Source of the DNA: an uncultured Methanomassiliicoccaceae archaeon
GTDB taxonomy: Archaea; Thermoplasmatota; Thermoplasmata; Methanomassiliicoccales; Methanomethylophilaceae
DNA: 8,398 nt
Direction of reading: 5' to 3'
NCBI GenBank assembly: GCA_945492685.1
Contig: CALYUZ010000026.1
Span: 1-8,398, forward strand
Every line of letters starts with the position of its first letter. Within the stretch, counting starts at the first letter, position 1. The translations under genes and the position numbers were made by a program. Below are positions 1 through 6,392 of the stretch, piece by piece. The notes under the pieces were generated by a model. The model did no database searches and was not told where the DNA came from. It was given only the letters and a program-made list of their open reading frames with translations.

Positions 1-2682
1 GGTCCTCTCCAGGCCATACGCGAGCGCGGGAGGAATGTCTACACATACACTGACGAGGACAAGAAGACCGTCGACGGATGGGTCAGGGAGCTGATCCGCG
101 ACGGGACCATCGGGACCGTCTTCCTCGATGAGCCCCACATCATGGTCGCCTCGGAGATCCCCGATTATGCCGCGGCCACACGCAGGGTCCGCCAGTTGAC
201 AGAGACTGACCAGGACGTGTACGATGCCGTGGGTACGGATACATCCATATCGGAGATCGCGGCGCAGCTGGAGATCAGCGACGACATGGCGTTCAGGTCC
301 ATGAGGAAGCTGGAGTCCATGTACCTGGTCACCAGGACCGATGTGAACGGGAACAACAAGTGGTCCTTCTCCAAGGTCACCTATCCCGAGGTCGAGAGGA
401 ACGCCGCCATAGACCGCATAGTCCTGAGGTTCCTGGAGTGCTTCGCACCCGCCACCGTGCAGGAGGTGTCCTTCGCGCTGTCCCTGACGGAGGACGAGGC
501 CCGCAGTTCTCTGGAATCACTCACCGCCGCCGAGGAGGTCTCCAAGGGCAGGTTCCTGGTATCGGAGAACGACCAGTACATGCTCAGGATCGACCACATG
601 AGGCTGAAGGCCGGTAGGAACAACGTCTACGACTACGACAGCGTTGAGCGCTACTGGATGTCCAAGGGCGAGCACTTCGACAGCATAAGGGACTTCTTCA
701 GGTTCTATGGGACGGCGGGAAGCGAACTGGACGTCTACAACAGGGTCGATGGTTTCGATATCGAGGAATGGAACAAGATGCGCGAATCCGGCGAGATCCT
801 GCTGGGAAGGTTCGTCAGGGGGAAGGTCAGGTTCATCCTCAGCGAGGATGCCGACCGCTATGCGGCGTTGAGACACGAGGATGTCAACGCACAGGACCTC
901 GCGGTACTGAACATGATCGACGGTATGGGCCGTGCCACCCTGAGACAGCTCGTGGCCGAGACCGGATTGGAGAAGGATGTCGTCAAGGACTCCGTCATGC
1001 GCCTCGACAGGTCCCTCAGGGTCATCCGCGACTTCGACGAGAAGGAGGATTGGGGTACGGAGAACACATACGCCGTCTTCCGTCCCGGTGAGGCGGAGGG
1101 GGAACCCGCCAAGGACCTGCTGGTCCAGGCCATAAGGGCCTACGGCCCCATTCCCGCCACCGCACTGAGGTTCATCGTGGATATCCCTCTGGATGACATC
1201 GAGCGTCTCGCGACCGAGGCAGGAGCCGTCACCATATCCGTCGGCGAGGGACACACCTCCATGTTCGTCATGCCGGACGAGATCCCCGATCTGGAGCGCG
1301 TCCCCGAGGTCACACATCCCATCAGGGTGTTGTCGTTGTACGATCCCGATCTGGGGTCCAAATGGGCGGAGATCTCATCCCGCTACGGGGACAAGTGGAT
1401 CTACCCCCTCGTCCGCGGCAACATGGTGGTCGGTGCCTTGGAGATGTGGAGCATGTCCGGGTGCGTCGAGATACGTGCGATGGACATGGATTCCCCCGAC
1501 CTCCTGGGAGAGGTCTTGGACGCCATCGACAGGATGATGGGATTCTACCGTATGAGGGGAGTGGACATCGTCCGTATCAGGGAGATCCTGAACAAGGACG
1601 TGGCCGACATCGACGATGTCACGGTCTCCACCCTGAAGGACCATGGATACCATATGATCAACGGCTTCTACGCCAAGGGCGACTTCGTGCCCTGGACCAT
1701 GTCCGGCAACGAGTTCCTCAGCTACGTGTTCAACAAGCAGAAGGTGGGCAAGGATTCCAAGTATCCCACCGCCACCGCCGCGATCACGCAGCGCGGATAC
1801 ATACGCGGGGACCAGGAGCTCCTGACCCGTGTGGCCGAGAGGACCACCATGAAGAAGCAGATGGAGAAGGGATACACCATGAAGATGGTCCTGTCCCCTC
1901 CATTCCAGGGATACACCGACTTCGACCACGCCTACCTGTTCCGTGCCGAGAAGGCCTATGTGCCGGATTCTGTCGCCAGGGACATCATCTCGATGATCAA
2001 GGACAGGCAGCCCATCTCCAAGAAGGACATCATCGAGCATTCCACATACGGTCCGGACCGCACATCCGATGCGCTGTCCGACCTTTCCAGGAACTCCGTC
2101 GTCTATCAGGATTCGGATTCCAATTACAACCTTGTCCAGCTGAAGGACATGGACCCCTACGATGCCATGCTGGAGATCGCCAAGATGCACTTCCGTGATT
2201 TCGGGGTGTTCTCCGCGGAGAACCTGTCGTCCTTCGTGGCAGGAAGGATGTCCACGGTCAGGAAGATCCTCAGGGACCTGGAGGCGGAGGGCTTCGTGAA
2301 GAAGGGATTCTTCCTCAGGGACGATCCCACACTCAGGTGGATGCTTTCCGAGGATGTCGGAAAGGGTTCCAACAGGTTCCTCGGCTCGTTCGTGCTCAAC
2401 AGTCAGGACAACCTCCACGTCTACATGCGCGACCACATCAAGAGGGAGGTCGGGTCCACCAAGTCCGTCATCATCAGCGGGACCAAGATAGTCGGTTCCT
2501 TCAAGGGCAAGGTCTGCTCCTCCGGTGCCAAGGTTGAGGAGTTCGAGGGCACGGATCGTGCCGACCGTATCCTCAGGGAGGCCGCCCAGTCCGTCGGGAT
2601 GAGGTTGGACAGCGAGCGTCAGAGGGAGGACGAGGACTGGGACGTGTCCGAGTTCTACATCAAGGTCAACCCCGGGGCCTGA
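1..2682 (+). CDS. Large tandem winged-helix protein with two Lhr-CTD/AlkZ-like modules (5' partial)
   Basis: The frame is open from base 1, and the first Met (base 142) lies mid-sequence with no ribosome site, so the true start is upstream; 893 residues are visible. In window residue numbers, helix-turn-helix-like segments lie near 70-115, 135-185, 225-290, 295-355, 370-415, 655-705 and 720-785. The stretch at about 227-280 (FFRFYG, then GEILLGRF) resembles the region in Lhr C-terminal domains where a short helix bundle precedes a conserved GE..GR motif. Residues about 380-515 (AYGPIPAT, then VLSLYDPDL, YPLVRG, VVGALEMW) match the winged helix plus beta-barrel order of AlkZ/YcaQ and Lhr-CTD. 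A second, divergent copy follows at about 720-870 (VLNSQDNL, IVGSFKGK). The likely role is DNA binding or repair, perhaps as the tail of an Lhr-type helicase whose motor lies outside the window. No helicase motifs or AlkZ catalytic QxQ are visible here. Coding status is certain; the function is inferred. Confidence 0.65.
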   Translation, partial: GPLQAIRERGRNVYTYTDEDKKTVDGWVRELIRDGTIGTVFLDEPHIMVASEIPDYAAATRRVRQLTETDQDVYDAVGTDTSISEIAAQLEISDDMAFRSMRKLESMYLVTRTDVNGNNKWSFSKVTYPEVERNAAIDRIVLRFLECFAPATVQEVSFALSLTEDEARSSLESLTAAEEVSKGRFLVSENDQYMLRIDHMRLKAGRNNVYDYDSVERYWMSKGEHFDSIRDFFRFYGTAGSELDVYNRVDGFDIEEWNKMRESGEILLGRFVRGKVRFILSEDADRYAALRHEDVNAQDLAVLNMIDGMGRATLRQLVAETGLEKDVVKDSVMRLDRSLRVIRDFDEKEDWGTENTYAVFRPGEAEGEPAKDLLVQAIRAYGPIPATALRFIVDIPLDDIERLATEAGAVTISVGEGHTSMFVMPDEIPDLERVPEVTHPIRVLSLYDPDLGSKWAEISSRYGDKWIYPLVRGNMVVGALEMWSMSGCVEIRAMDMDSPDLLGEVLDAIDRMMGFYRMRGVDIVRIREILNKDVADIDDVTVSTLKDHGYHMINGFYAKGDFVPWTMSGNEFLSYVFNKQKVGKDSKYPTATAAITQRGYIRGDQELLTRVAERTTMKKQMEKGYTMKMVLSPPFQGYTDFDHAYLFRAEKAYVPDSVARDIISMIKDRQPISKKDIIEHSTYGPDRTSDALSDLSRNSVVYQDSDSNYNLVQLKDMDPYDAMLEIAKMHFRDFGVFSAENLSSFVAGRMSTVRKILRDLEAEGFVKKGFFLRDDPTLRWMLSEDVGKGSNRFLGSFVLNSQDNLHVYMRDHIKREVGSTKSVIISGTKIVGSFKGKVCSSGAKVEEFEGTDRADRILREAAQSVGMRLDSERQREDEDWDVSEFYIKVNPGA

Positions 2683-4163
2683 TGATGGGTTCCGGAGACG
2701 GGGTCTCCCCGTTCGAGGGCAAGTCCCTGTCCAAGGGGGCGGTCAAGGGTCTCGCCCTGTGCATGTTCGTGTCCAGTCTGAGCTGGATGGTCATGAGGTA
2801 TCCGGAGCAGTACATCCAGACGGATTACGGCGGGGATGGTGCGCTCATCCTTTCCCTGTACATCGTGGCGGAGGTCACCGTCCTGCCGTTGGCGGGGAAG
2901 CTCATGGACATGTACGGTCCGAGGAGGATGCTGTCTTACGGTGTTCCGATATTTGTTGTGGGCTCCATGGCCTGTCCGTTGGCGGGTGATATGTCGTCGA
3001 TCATCCTGTTCCGTGCCGTCCAGGGCGTGGGTGCGGGCATAGTGTTCGCCATCTGTCTGTCATCGGTCGGTATCCTCGCCCCACGTTCCCAGAGGATCCG
3101 TCCGCACAAATCCATGACCGCCGCATTCTCGTTCGGTTCCCTCTACGGTTCCGCCCTGGGATATTGGCTCAACGGCGTTCTCGGCTGGGAGGCGATCTTC
3201 ATCGTGTCCGCGGTCCTGGTGGTGGTCGGGGGGTATTTGGCGTACAAGACCCTCCCCGATGGGGCGTCCGGGGTCATCCCGGACATGTTCGGATCCGTCC
3301 TGGTGACCCTTCTCGTGTTGGACCTGATGCTGTTCTCCCAGCTGGTGAACGGCTACTTCCCCCTGGTCGGGACCGAGACCCTGGCGATGCTCCTGTCCGC
3401 GGTCGTCCTGGTCTGTCTCCTCGCCGTCCGTATAAGGGGTTCCGGCGATCCGGTCATTCCCAGGATAAGGCTCATGCACGGAGGGCCCTTCCTATGCATG
3501 TTCCTCGTGGGGTTCTGCGGTCTCGGTATGGTCCAGTTCATGATGATGTTCATGCTCCTGGGCATGGGCACCGATATCTACATCGCCAGTGCGATGTACC
3601 TGTTCATGACCATCGGAGGGAGCGTTACATCGAAGTTCTGTCTCAAGAGGCTCTATTCCACCGGTCTGAAGCCGTTCCTGTTCATGGGCCCGCTGATCCT
3701 CGCGGTGGGGTTCCTGCTTGCATCCAGGATGATGGTCTTCGGTCTTCCGGCGATCGCGTTGTGCCTGTTCGTGGTGGGGATGGGTATCGGATGTATGGTC
3801 ACCGAGATCCTTCTGAGCGTGCAGGGGACCACACCGCGTTCCAAGATGGGTTCCTCCACGTCCCTCACGATGTCCACCCGTTTCGTCGGGATCCTCTTGG
3901 GCGGGGTCACATATAAGGCGATAGTCGTCAACCGTCTGGAGTCCGAGGCTGTCAGGGTCCTGGGGGAGGGCGGTGCCACCGTGGACCTCGGATGGATCGT
4001 CGAGCACTACGATCTTTTCTACGACACTCTCACCCAGCTGTTCGAGAGCAGCGTACAGTACTGCTGCGGGATCGCCGCCGTCATGTCCCTGGTGATCCTC
4101 GTTGCGGCGTATTTCTTCACCGACCGTTCCGATGTGGATGCGCCGGAGTTCGTCGATGAGTGA
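2682..4163 (+). CDS. MFS transporter, probable 14-helix DHA2 (EmrB/QacA-type) drug exporter
   Basis: A 493-residue integral membrane protein, probably a proton-coupled exporter in the cytoplasmic membrane. I count about 14 hydrophobic segments, near residues 22-36, 53-72, 84-102, 106-131, 145-166, 168-188, 201-222, 233-250, 268-292, 298-315, 331-346, 353-375, 397-412 and 456-479. MFS motif A is clear after helix 2 (GKLMDMYGPRRM, residues 72-83, with Asp76 and the basic pair). Motif B follows (FRAVQGVGAG, with Arg111), and a degenerate motif C precedes a Trp in helices 5-6 (GSALGYWLNGVLGW, 156-169), as in antiporters. The ATG overlaps the preceding TGA as TGATG; a second ATG follows at once, so the start could be 2685. 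No separate promoter is visible, so it is probably co-transcribed and translationally coupled to the upstream gene. The substrate cannot be read from sequence; family is confident, drug export is a family-level guess. Confidence 0.88.
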   Translation: MMGSGDGVSPFEGKSLSKGAVKGLALCMFVSSLSWMVMRYPEQYIQTDYGGDGALILSLYIVAEVTVLPLAGKLMDMYGPRRMLSYGVPIFVVGSMACPLAGDMSSIILFRAVQGVGAGIVFAICLSSVGILAPRSQRIRPHKSMTAAFSFGSLYGSALGYWLNGVLGWEAIFIVSAVLVVVGGYLAYKTLPDGASGVIPDMFGSVLVTLLVLDLMLFSQLVNGYFPLVGTETLAMLLSAVVLVCLLAVRIRGSGDPVIPRIRLMHGGPFLCMFLVGFCGLGMVQFMMMFMLLGMGTDIYIASAMYLFMTIGGSVTSKFCLKRLYSTGLKPFLFMGPLILAVGFLLASRMMVFGLPAIALCLFVVGMGIGCMVTEILLSVQGTTPRSKMGSSTSLTMSTRFVGILLGGVTYKAIVVNRLESEAVRVLGEGGATVDLGWIVEHYDLFYDTLTQLFESSVQYCCGIAAVMSLVILVAAYFFTDRSDVDAPEFVDE

Positions 4164-4240
4164 TTACATGGCTCCTTTCGGTCATCAGAATGGGCCTTTC
4201 CAAGGTCGTAGGCCGTTTCCGGATTTCTTCTTTAACAAAC

Positions 4241-4248
4241 TTTAATAA
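4241..4248 (+). promoter_or_regulatory. TATA box of the HTH regulator gene
   Basis: The motif TTTAATAA, preceded by A/C-rich bases that fit a TFB-recognition element, lies in an AT-rich patch unlike the flanking sequence. Its centre is about 26 bases before the ATG at 4271, so transcription would begin at or next to the start codon and give a leaderless mRNA. No Shine-Dalgarno sequence is present. Confidence 0.6.
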
Positions 4249-4270
4249 TCGTTACGATGTCGGGATTGAT

Positions 4271-4660
4271 ATGAAGATTCCCTGCGAGCTCGTTGTTTGG
4301 TATGTCCTTCCCATGATCAGGAGAGAGGTTTCCAAGGAACTCGTCTACACACACGGGATGACGCAGGCAGAGGTCGCCAGGAAGTTCGGCGTGACGGACG
4401 CCGCCATCTCCCAGTACCTCAAGAAGAAGAGGGGTGACAACTCCATCATCGAGGAGAGCCCCATGTACCCCAAGTTCATCGAGGAGATCAAGGTCTCCGC
4501 GGCCCTCATCGCTGAGGAGAAGAGCGAGTTCTCCGTGGAGATGTGCAGGCTCTGCGGGGTCGTCAAGCACATCGGTCTCCTGGCGATGATCTACAAGGCG
4601 CAGACGGGGAACCCCCCGCCGAAATGCGCCTGCTCCAGCATCAAGGACCTTCAGTCCTGA
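4271..4660 (+). CDS. Archaeal HTH transcriptional regulator (COG2522-like) with C-terminal Cys cluster
   Basis: A 129-residue cytoplasmic DNA-binding protein. The N-terminus (MKIPCELVVWYVLPMIRREV) and the helix-turn-helix at about residues 30-55 (MTQAEVARKFGVTDAAISQYL) match the small archaeal predicted regulators grouped as COG2522. The C-terminal part carries C92-x2-C95 and C119-x-C121, which could bind a metal or Fe-S cluster or sense redox; that is inference. I chose the ATG at 4271 because family members begin this way and the TATA box lies just before it. An in-frame GTG at 4160 would add 37 residues running through the promoter. It lies 107 bases after the MFS gene on the same strand but has its own promoter, and is convergent with the glycosylase gene, with a 22-base gap. 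Its targets are unknown; the MFS gene is one candidate. Confidence 0.85.
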   Translation: MKIPCELVVWYVLPMIRREVSKELVYTHGMTQAEVARKFGVTDAAISQYLKKKRGDNSIIEESPMYPKFIEEIKVSAALIAEEKSEFSVEMCRLCGVVKHIGLLAMIYKAQTGNPPPKCACSSIKDLQS

Positions 4661-4682
4661 TGCATCAAACCTTCCCTTCCTT

Positions 4683-5483
4683 TCACAATTCTATGAACTT
4701 CGCATGATAGAGGAACTCCTGCGCGTATCCCGCATAGGGTTCGAACTTCCTCATCCCGTATTCGGATACGGTGGTATAGCTCCCTGTGACACCGTAGATG
4801 TTCTCCATGACCTTCTGGATCCTCGCATCGACCGGGAACGCGTTCATATGCTCGAAAGCGAAGAGCGCGACGCAGTCTGCCACCTTCGGACCCACGCCTT
4901 TGATCTCCTTCAGCGCCGAGACGCATTCCCTGTAGTCCAGCTCTTTCATCGCATATGGGTCCAGATCACCCGTCTCTACCCTCTCGGCCAGGATCAGGAA
5001 CCTGTCCTCCCTGAATCCGAGCCTGCATTCGGGAAGTTCCTCCTGCTTGTCGAGGATCTGTCCCGGTGTGGGGAATGCATGTCTCCTTCCCAGGTCGGTT
5101 CCGAAGTGGTCGCACACCGATTCCACCATCTTCCCGATACGGGCCACGTTGGCGTTCGTTGCGAGCACATACGTGGCAAGGCATTCCCAGGGCTCCTGGC
5201 GGAGGATCCTCATTCCGGGGCAGTTGGATGCCAGTCCCGCGACGTATGGATCGGCCTTGGAGATGGAGTCTATTATCTCGTCCAGATCGTCGTCCCCTCC
5301 GAGGTACCTCTCGATCTCGCTCCTTTTGTCAGAGCCGGTGATATCCACACCATCGGGCAACTGTCTCATCTCGACGATCTCGTTCCCGAGTACCCCTGTC
5401 CAGACGTCCCCCTCCTTCCTCCACCTGTGGGCCTGTCCGCAGCCCAGGGTCGGGTCCAGTGAGACATCCATCTTGATCTTCAT
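4683..5483 (-). CDS. ogg: 8-oxoguanine DNA glycosylase/AP lyase, OGG1 family
   Basis: A 266-residue base-excision repair enzyme that removes 8-oxoguanine opposite cytosine and then cleaves the strand by beta-elimination. The N-terminal OGG domain is recognisable (LDPTLGCGQAHRWR, residues 9-22, and WTGVL). The helix-hairpin-helix/GPD core contains LKEIKGVGPKVADC (191-204), with K200 as the Schiff-base lysine equivalent to human K249, and PVDARI with D219 equivalent to human D268. C204 matches human C253. The segment TNANVARI (109-116) matches the human NNNIARI region, with the Asn and Arg corresponding to N149 and R154 kept. The C-terminal AGYAQEFLYHAKF also matches human OGG1. The two-domain layout with the N-terminal OGG domain places it with OGG1 rather than the shorter OGG2 or AGOG types. 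It is divergent from the endonuclease IV gene. Stop is TGA; no key residue is missing. Confidence 0.95.
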   Translation of the reverse strand: MKIKMDVSLDPTLGCGQAHRWRKEGDVWTGVLGNEIVEMRQLPDGVDITGSDKRSEIERYLGGDDDLDEIIDSISKADPYVAGLASNCPGMRILRQEPWECLATYVLATNANVARIGKMVESVCDHFGTDLGRRHAFPTPGQILDKQEELPECRLGFREDRFLILAERVETGDLDPYAMKELDYRECVSALKEIKGVGPKVADCVALFAFEHMNAFPVDARIQKVMENIYGVTGSYTTVSEYGMRKFEPYAGYAQEFLYHAKFIEL

Positions 5484-5506
5484 GTCACGGTGGATTCAAT
5501 GCACCG

Positions 5507-5515
5507 CCATAAACC
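5507..5515 (-). promoter_or_regulatory. Candidate TATA box of ogg
   Basis: Read on the minus strand this is GGTTTATGG, with its centre about 28 bases upstream of the ogg ATG at 5483. The spacing predicts a leaderless transcript. The box is short and its flanks are GC-rich, so the call rests mostly on position. Confidence 0.45.
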
Positions 5516-5524
5516 TGGCGCGAG

Positions 5525-5532
5525 TCTTATCA
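5525..5532 (+). promoter_or_regulatory. Candidate TATA box of the endonuclease IV gene
   Basis: The motif TCTTATCA is centred about 27 bases before the ATG at 5556. It lies inside the reading frame that would be translated if the GTG at 5490 were the start, which supports the shorter protein. It is about 18 bases from the divergent ogg box, so the two promoters could interfere or share a regulator. Confidence 0.45.
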
Positions 5533-5555
5533 CTGTGAACGTCTTCGCATCGGAC

Positions 5556-6368
5556 ATGAGATTCGGTCCCGCAGGATACCCGTCGGCAGGGAAGACGCCG
5601 GAAGGTTCTTTGGAATACACTAGAAGCCTCGGCCTCGACGCATTGGAGGTCGAGTTCGTCCGCGGGGCTCGCATAAAGCCGGAGAGGGCGCAGGAGGTCG
5701 GTGCCAAGGCCAAGGCCCTGGACATCAGGCTCAGCTGCCATGCCCCGTACTTCATCAGTTTCAATTCTGATTCCGATGAGACCCGCGAGAAGAGCATCGG
5801 ATGGGTCATGGACACCGCCCGTGCCGCCCACAACCTCGGCGCGTACATCATCGTCATCCACGCCGCATCCTATGGGAAGTCCCCCGAGACCGCTCTGCCC
5901 TCCGTCGTGGCAGGACTGTCGAAATGCAAGGACATGTTGGACGATGAGGGCATCAAGGACGTCATCCTCGGTGTGGAGACCATGGGCAAGCTGGGTCAGT
6001 TCGGAACCCTTGATGAGATCGGTAAGGTCATGGACGAGGTCGACGGGGTCCGTCCCGTTTTGGATGTCGCTCATGTCCACGCCCGCGGTCGCGGACGTCT
6101 CAAGACCGAGCAGGACATGAGGGAGCTGATCGACCAGTTCTTCCCCCTCTGCGGTGACATCGCACACTTCCACATCAGCTGCATCAAATACGGTGATAAG
6201 GGTGAGATCTCCCATCTCCCGTTGGAGACCAAGGAGCCTGACATGCAGATCCTGGCGGACATCCTGCAGGATTCCAAGCAGGAGTGCACGTTCATCTGCG
6301 AATCACCCCTGATAGAGAAGGATGCGGTGGTGTTCAGGGACATGTTCCCCCAGTACCGTCGCGCTTAA
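5556..6368 (+). CDS. nfo: Endonuclease IV family AP endonuclease (archaeal subgroup)
   Basis: A 270-residue TIM-barrel metalloenzyme that should cut the backbone at abasic sites and trim blocked 3' ends left by glycosylases. The start MRFGPAGYP and the following EVEFVRGARI are typical of archaeal members. Metal-ligand positions can be followed against E. coli Nfo: H62 (CHAPY), H102 (VIHAAS), E141 (GVETMGK), D170 and H173 (VLDVAHVHARG), H206 (AHFHIS), H220 (SHLPLE) and E249 (ICESP). The Asp of the bacterial D-x-H motif (D229) is replaced: the position aligned to it is I218, with E217 next to it, within GEISHLPL. From memory the GE..HLPL pattern is common in archaeal homologues. An in-frame GTG at 5490 would add 22 residues but covers the presumed promoter. 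It is divergent from ogg and ends in TAA, 24 bases before the next gene. Activity is inferred; another TIM-barrel role is possible but less likely. Confidence 0.85.
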   Translation: MRFGPAGYPSAGKTPEGSLEYTRSLGLDALEVEFVRGARIKPERAQEVGAKAKALDIRLSCHAPYFISFNSDSDETREKSIGWVMDTARAAHNLGAYIIVIHAASYGKSPETALPSVVAGLSKCKDMLDDEGIKDVILGVETMGKLGQFGTLDEIGKVMDEVDGVRPVLDVAHVHARGRGRLKTEQDMRELIDQFFPLCGDIAHFHISCIKYGDKGEISHLPLETKEPDMQILADILQDSKQECTFICESPLIEKDAVVFRDMFPQYRRA

Positions 6369-6370
6369 GG
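6363..6370 (+). promoter_or_regulatory. Weak candidate TATA box of the anchored-protein gene
   Basis: GCTTAAGG overlaps the stop codon of the endonuclease IV gene and is centred about 27 bases before the ATG at 6393. Spacing fits the pattern of the other promoters here, but the motif is poor, and read-through from the upstream gene is equally possible. Confidence 0.25.
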
Positions 6371-6392
6371 TCACTTCGCCCAATCCGATATC

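Noticed and set aside
142..144. ATG at 142 as the start of the winged-helix gene
   Set aside because: The same frame is open from base 1 with protein-like sequence, and neither a TATA box nor a ribosome site precedes the ATG.
1375..2436. Long antisense open frame of about 350 codons inside the winged-helix gene
   Set aside because: It is the mirror of GC-rich codon bias in the sense gene; its protein is rich in His, Val, Gly and Asp with no recognisable domain.
3492..4007. Minus-strand open frame within the MFS gene
   Set aside because: The His/Glu/Asp-rich translation is the complement of a membrane protein sequence and shows no start signals.
4160..4270. GTG start at 4160 extending the HTH regulator by 37 residues and overlapping the MFS stop
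   Set aside because: The extension runs through the AT-rich promoter and is not typical of the family, whose members start like the protein from 4271.
4661..4682. Bidirectional terminator between the convergent regulator and ogg genes
   Set aside because: The 22-base gap is pyrimidine-rich (CCTTCCCTTCC) but has no clear T run or hairpin, so I did not call it.
5490..5555. GTG start at 5490 for the endonuclease IV protein
   Set aside because: It would add 22 residues before the family-typical MRFGPAG start and cover both candidate TATA boxes.
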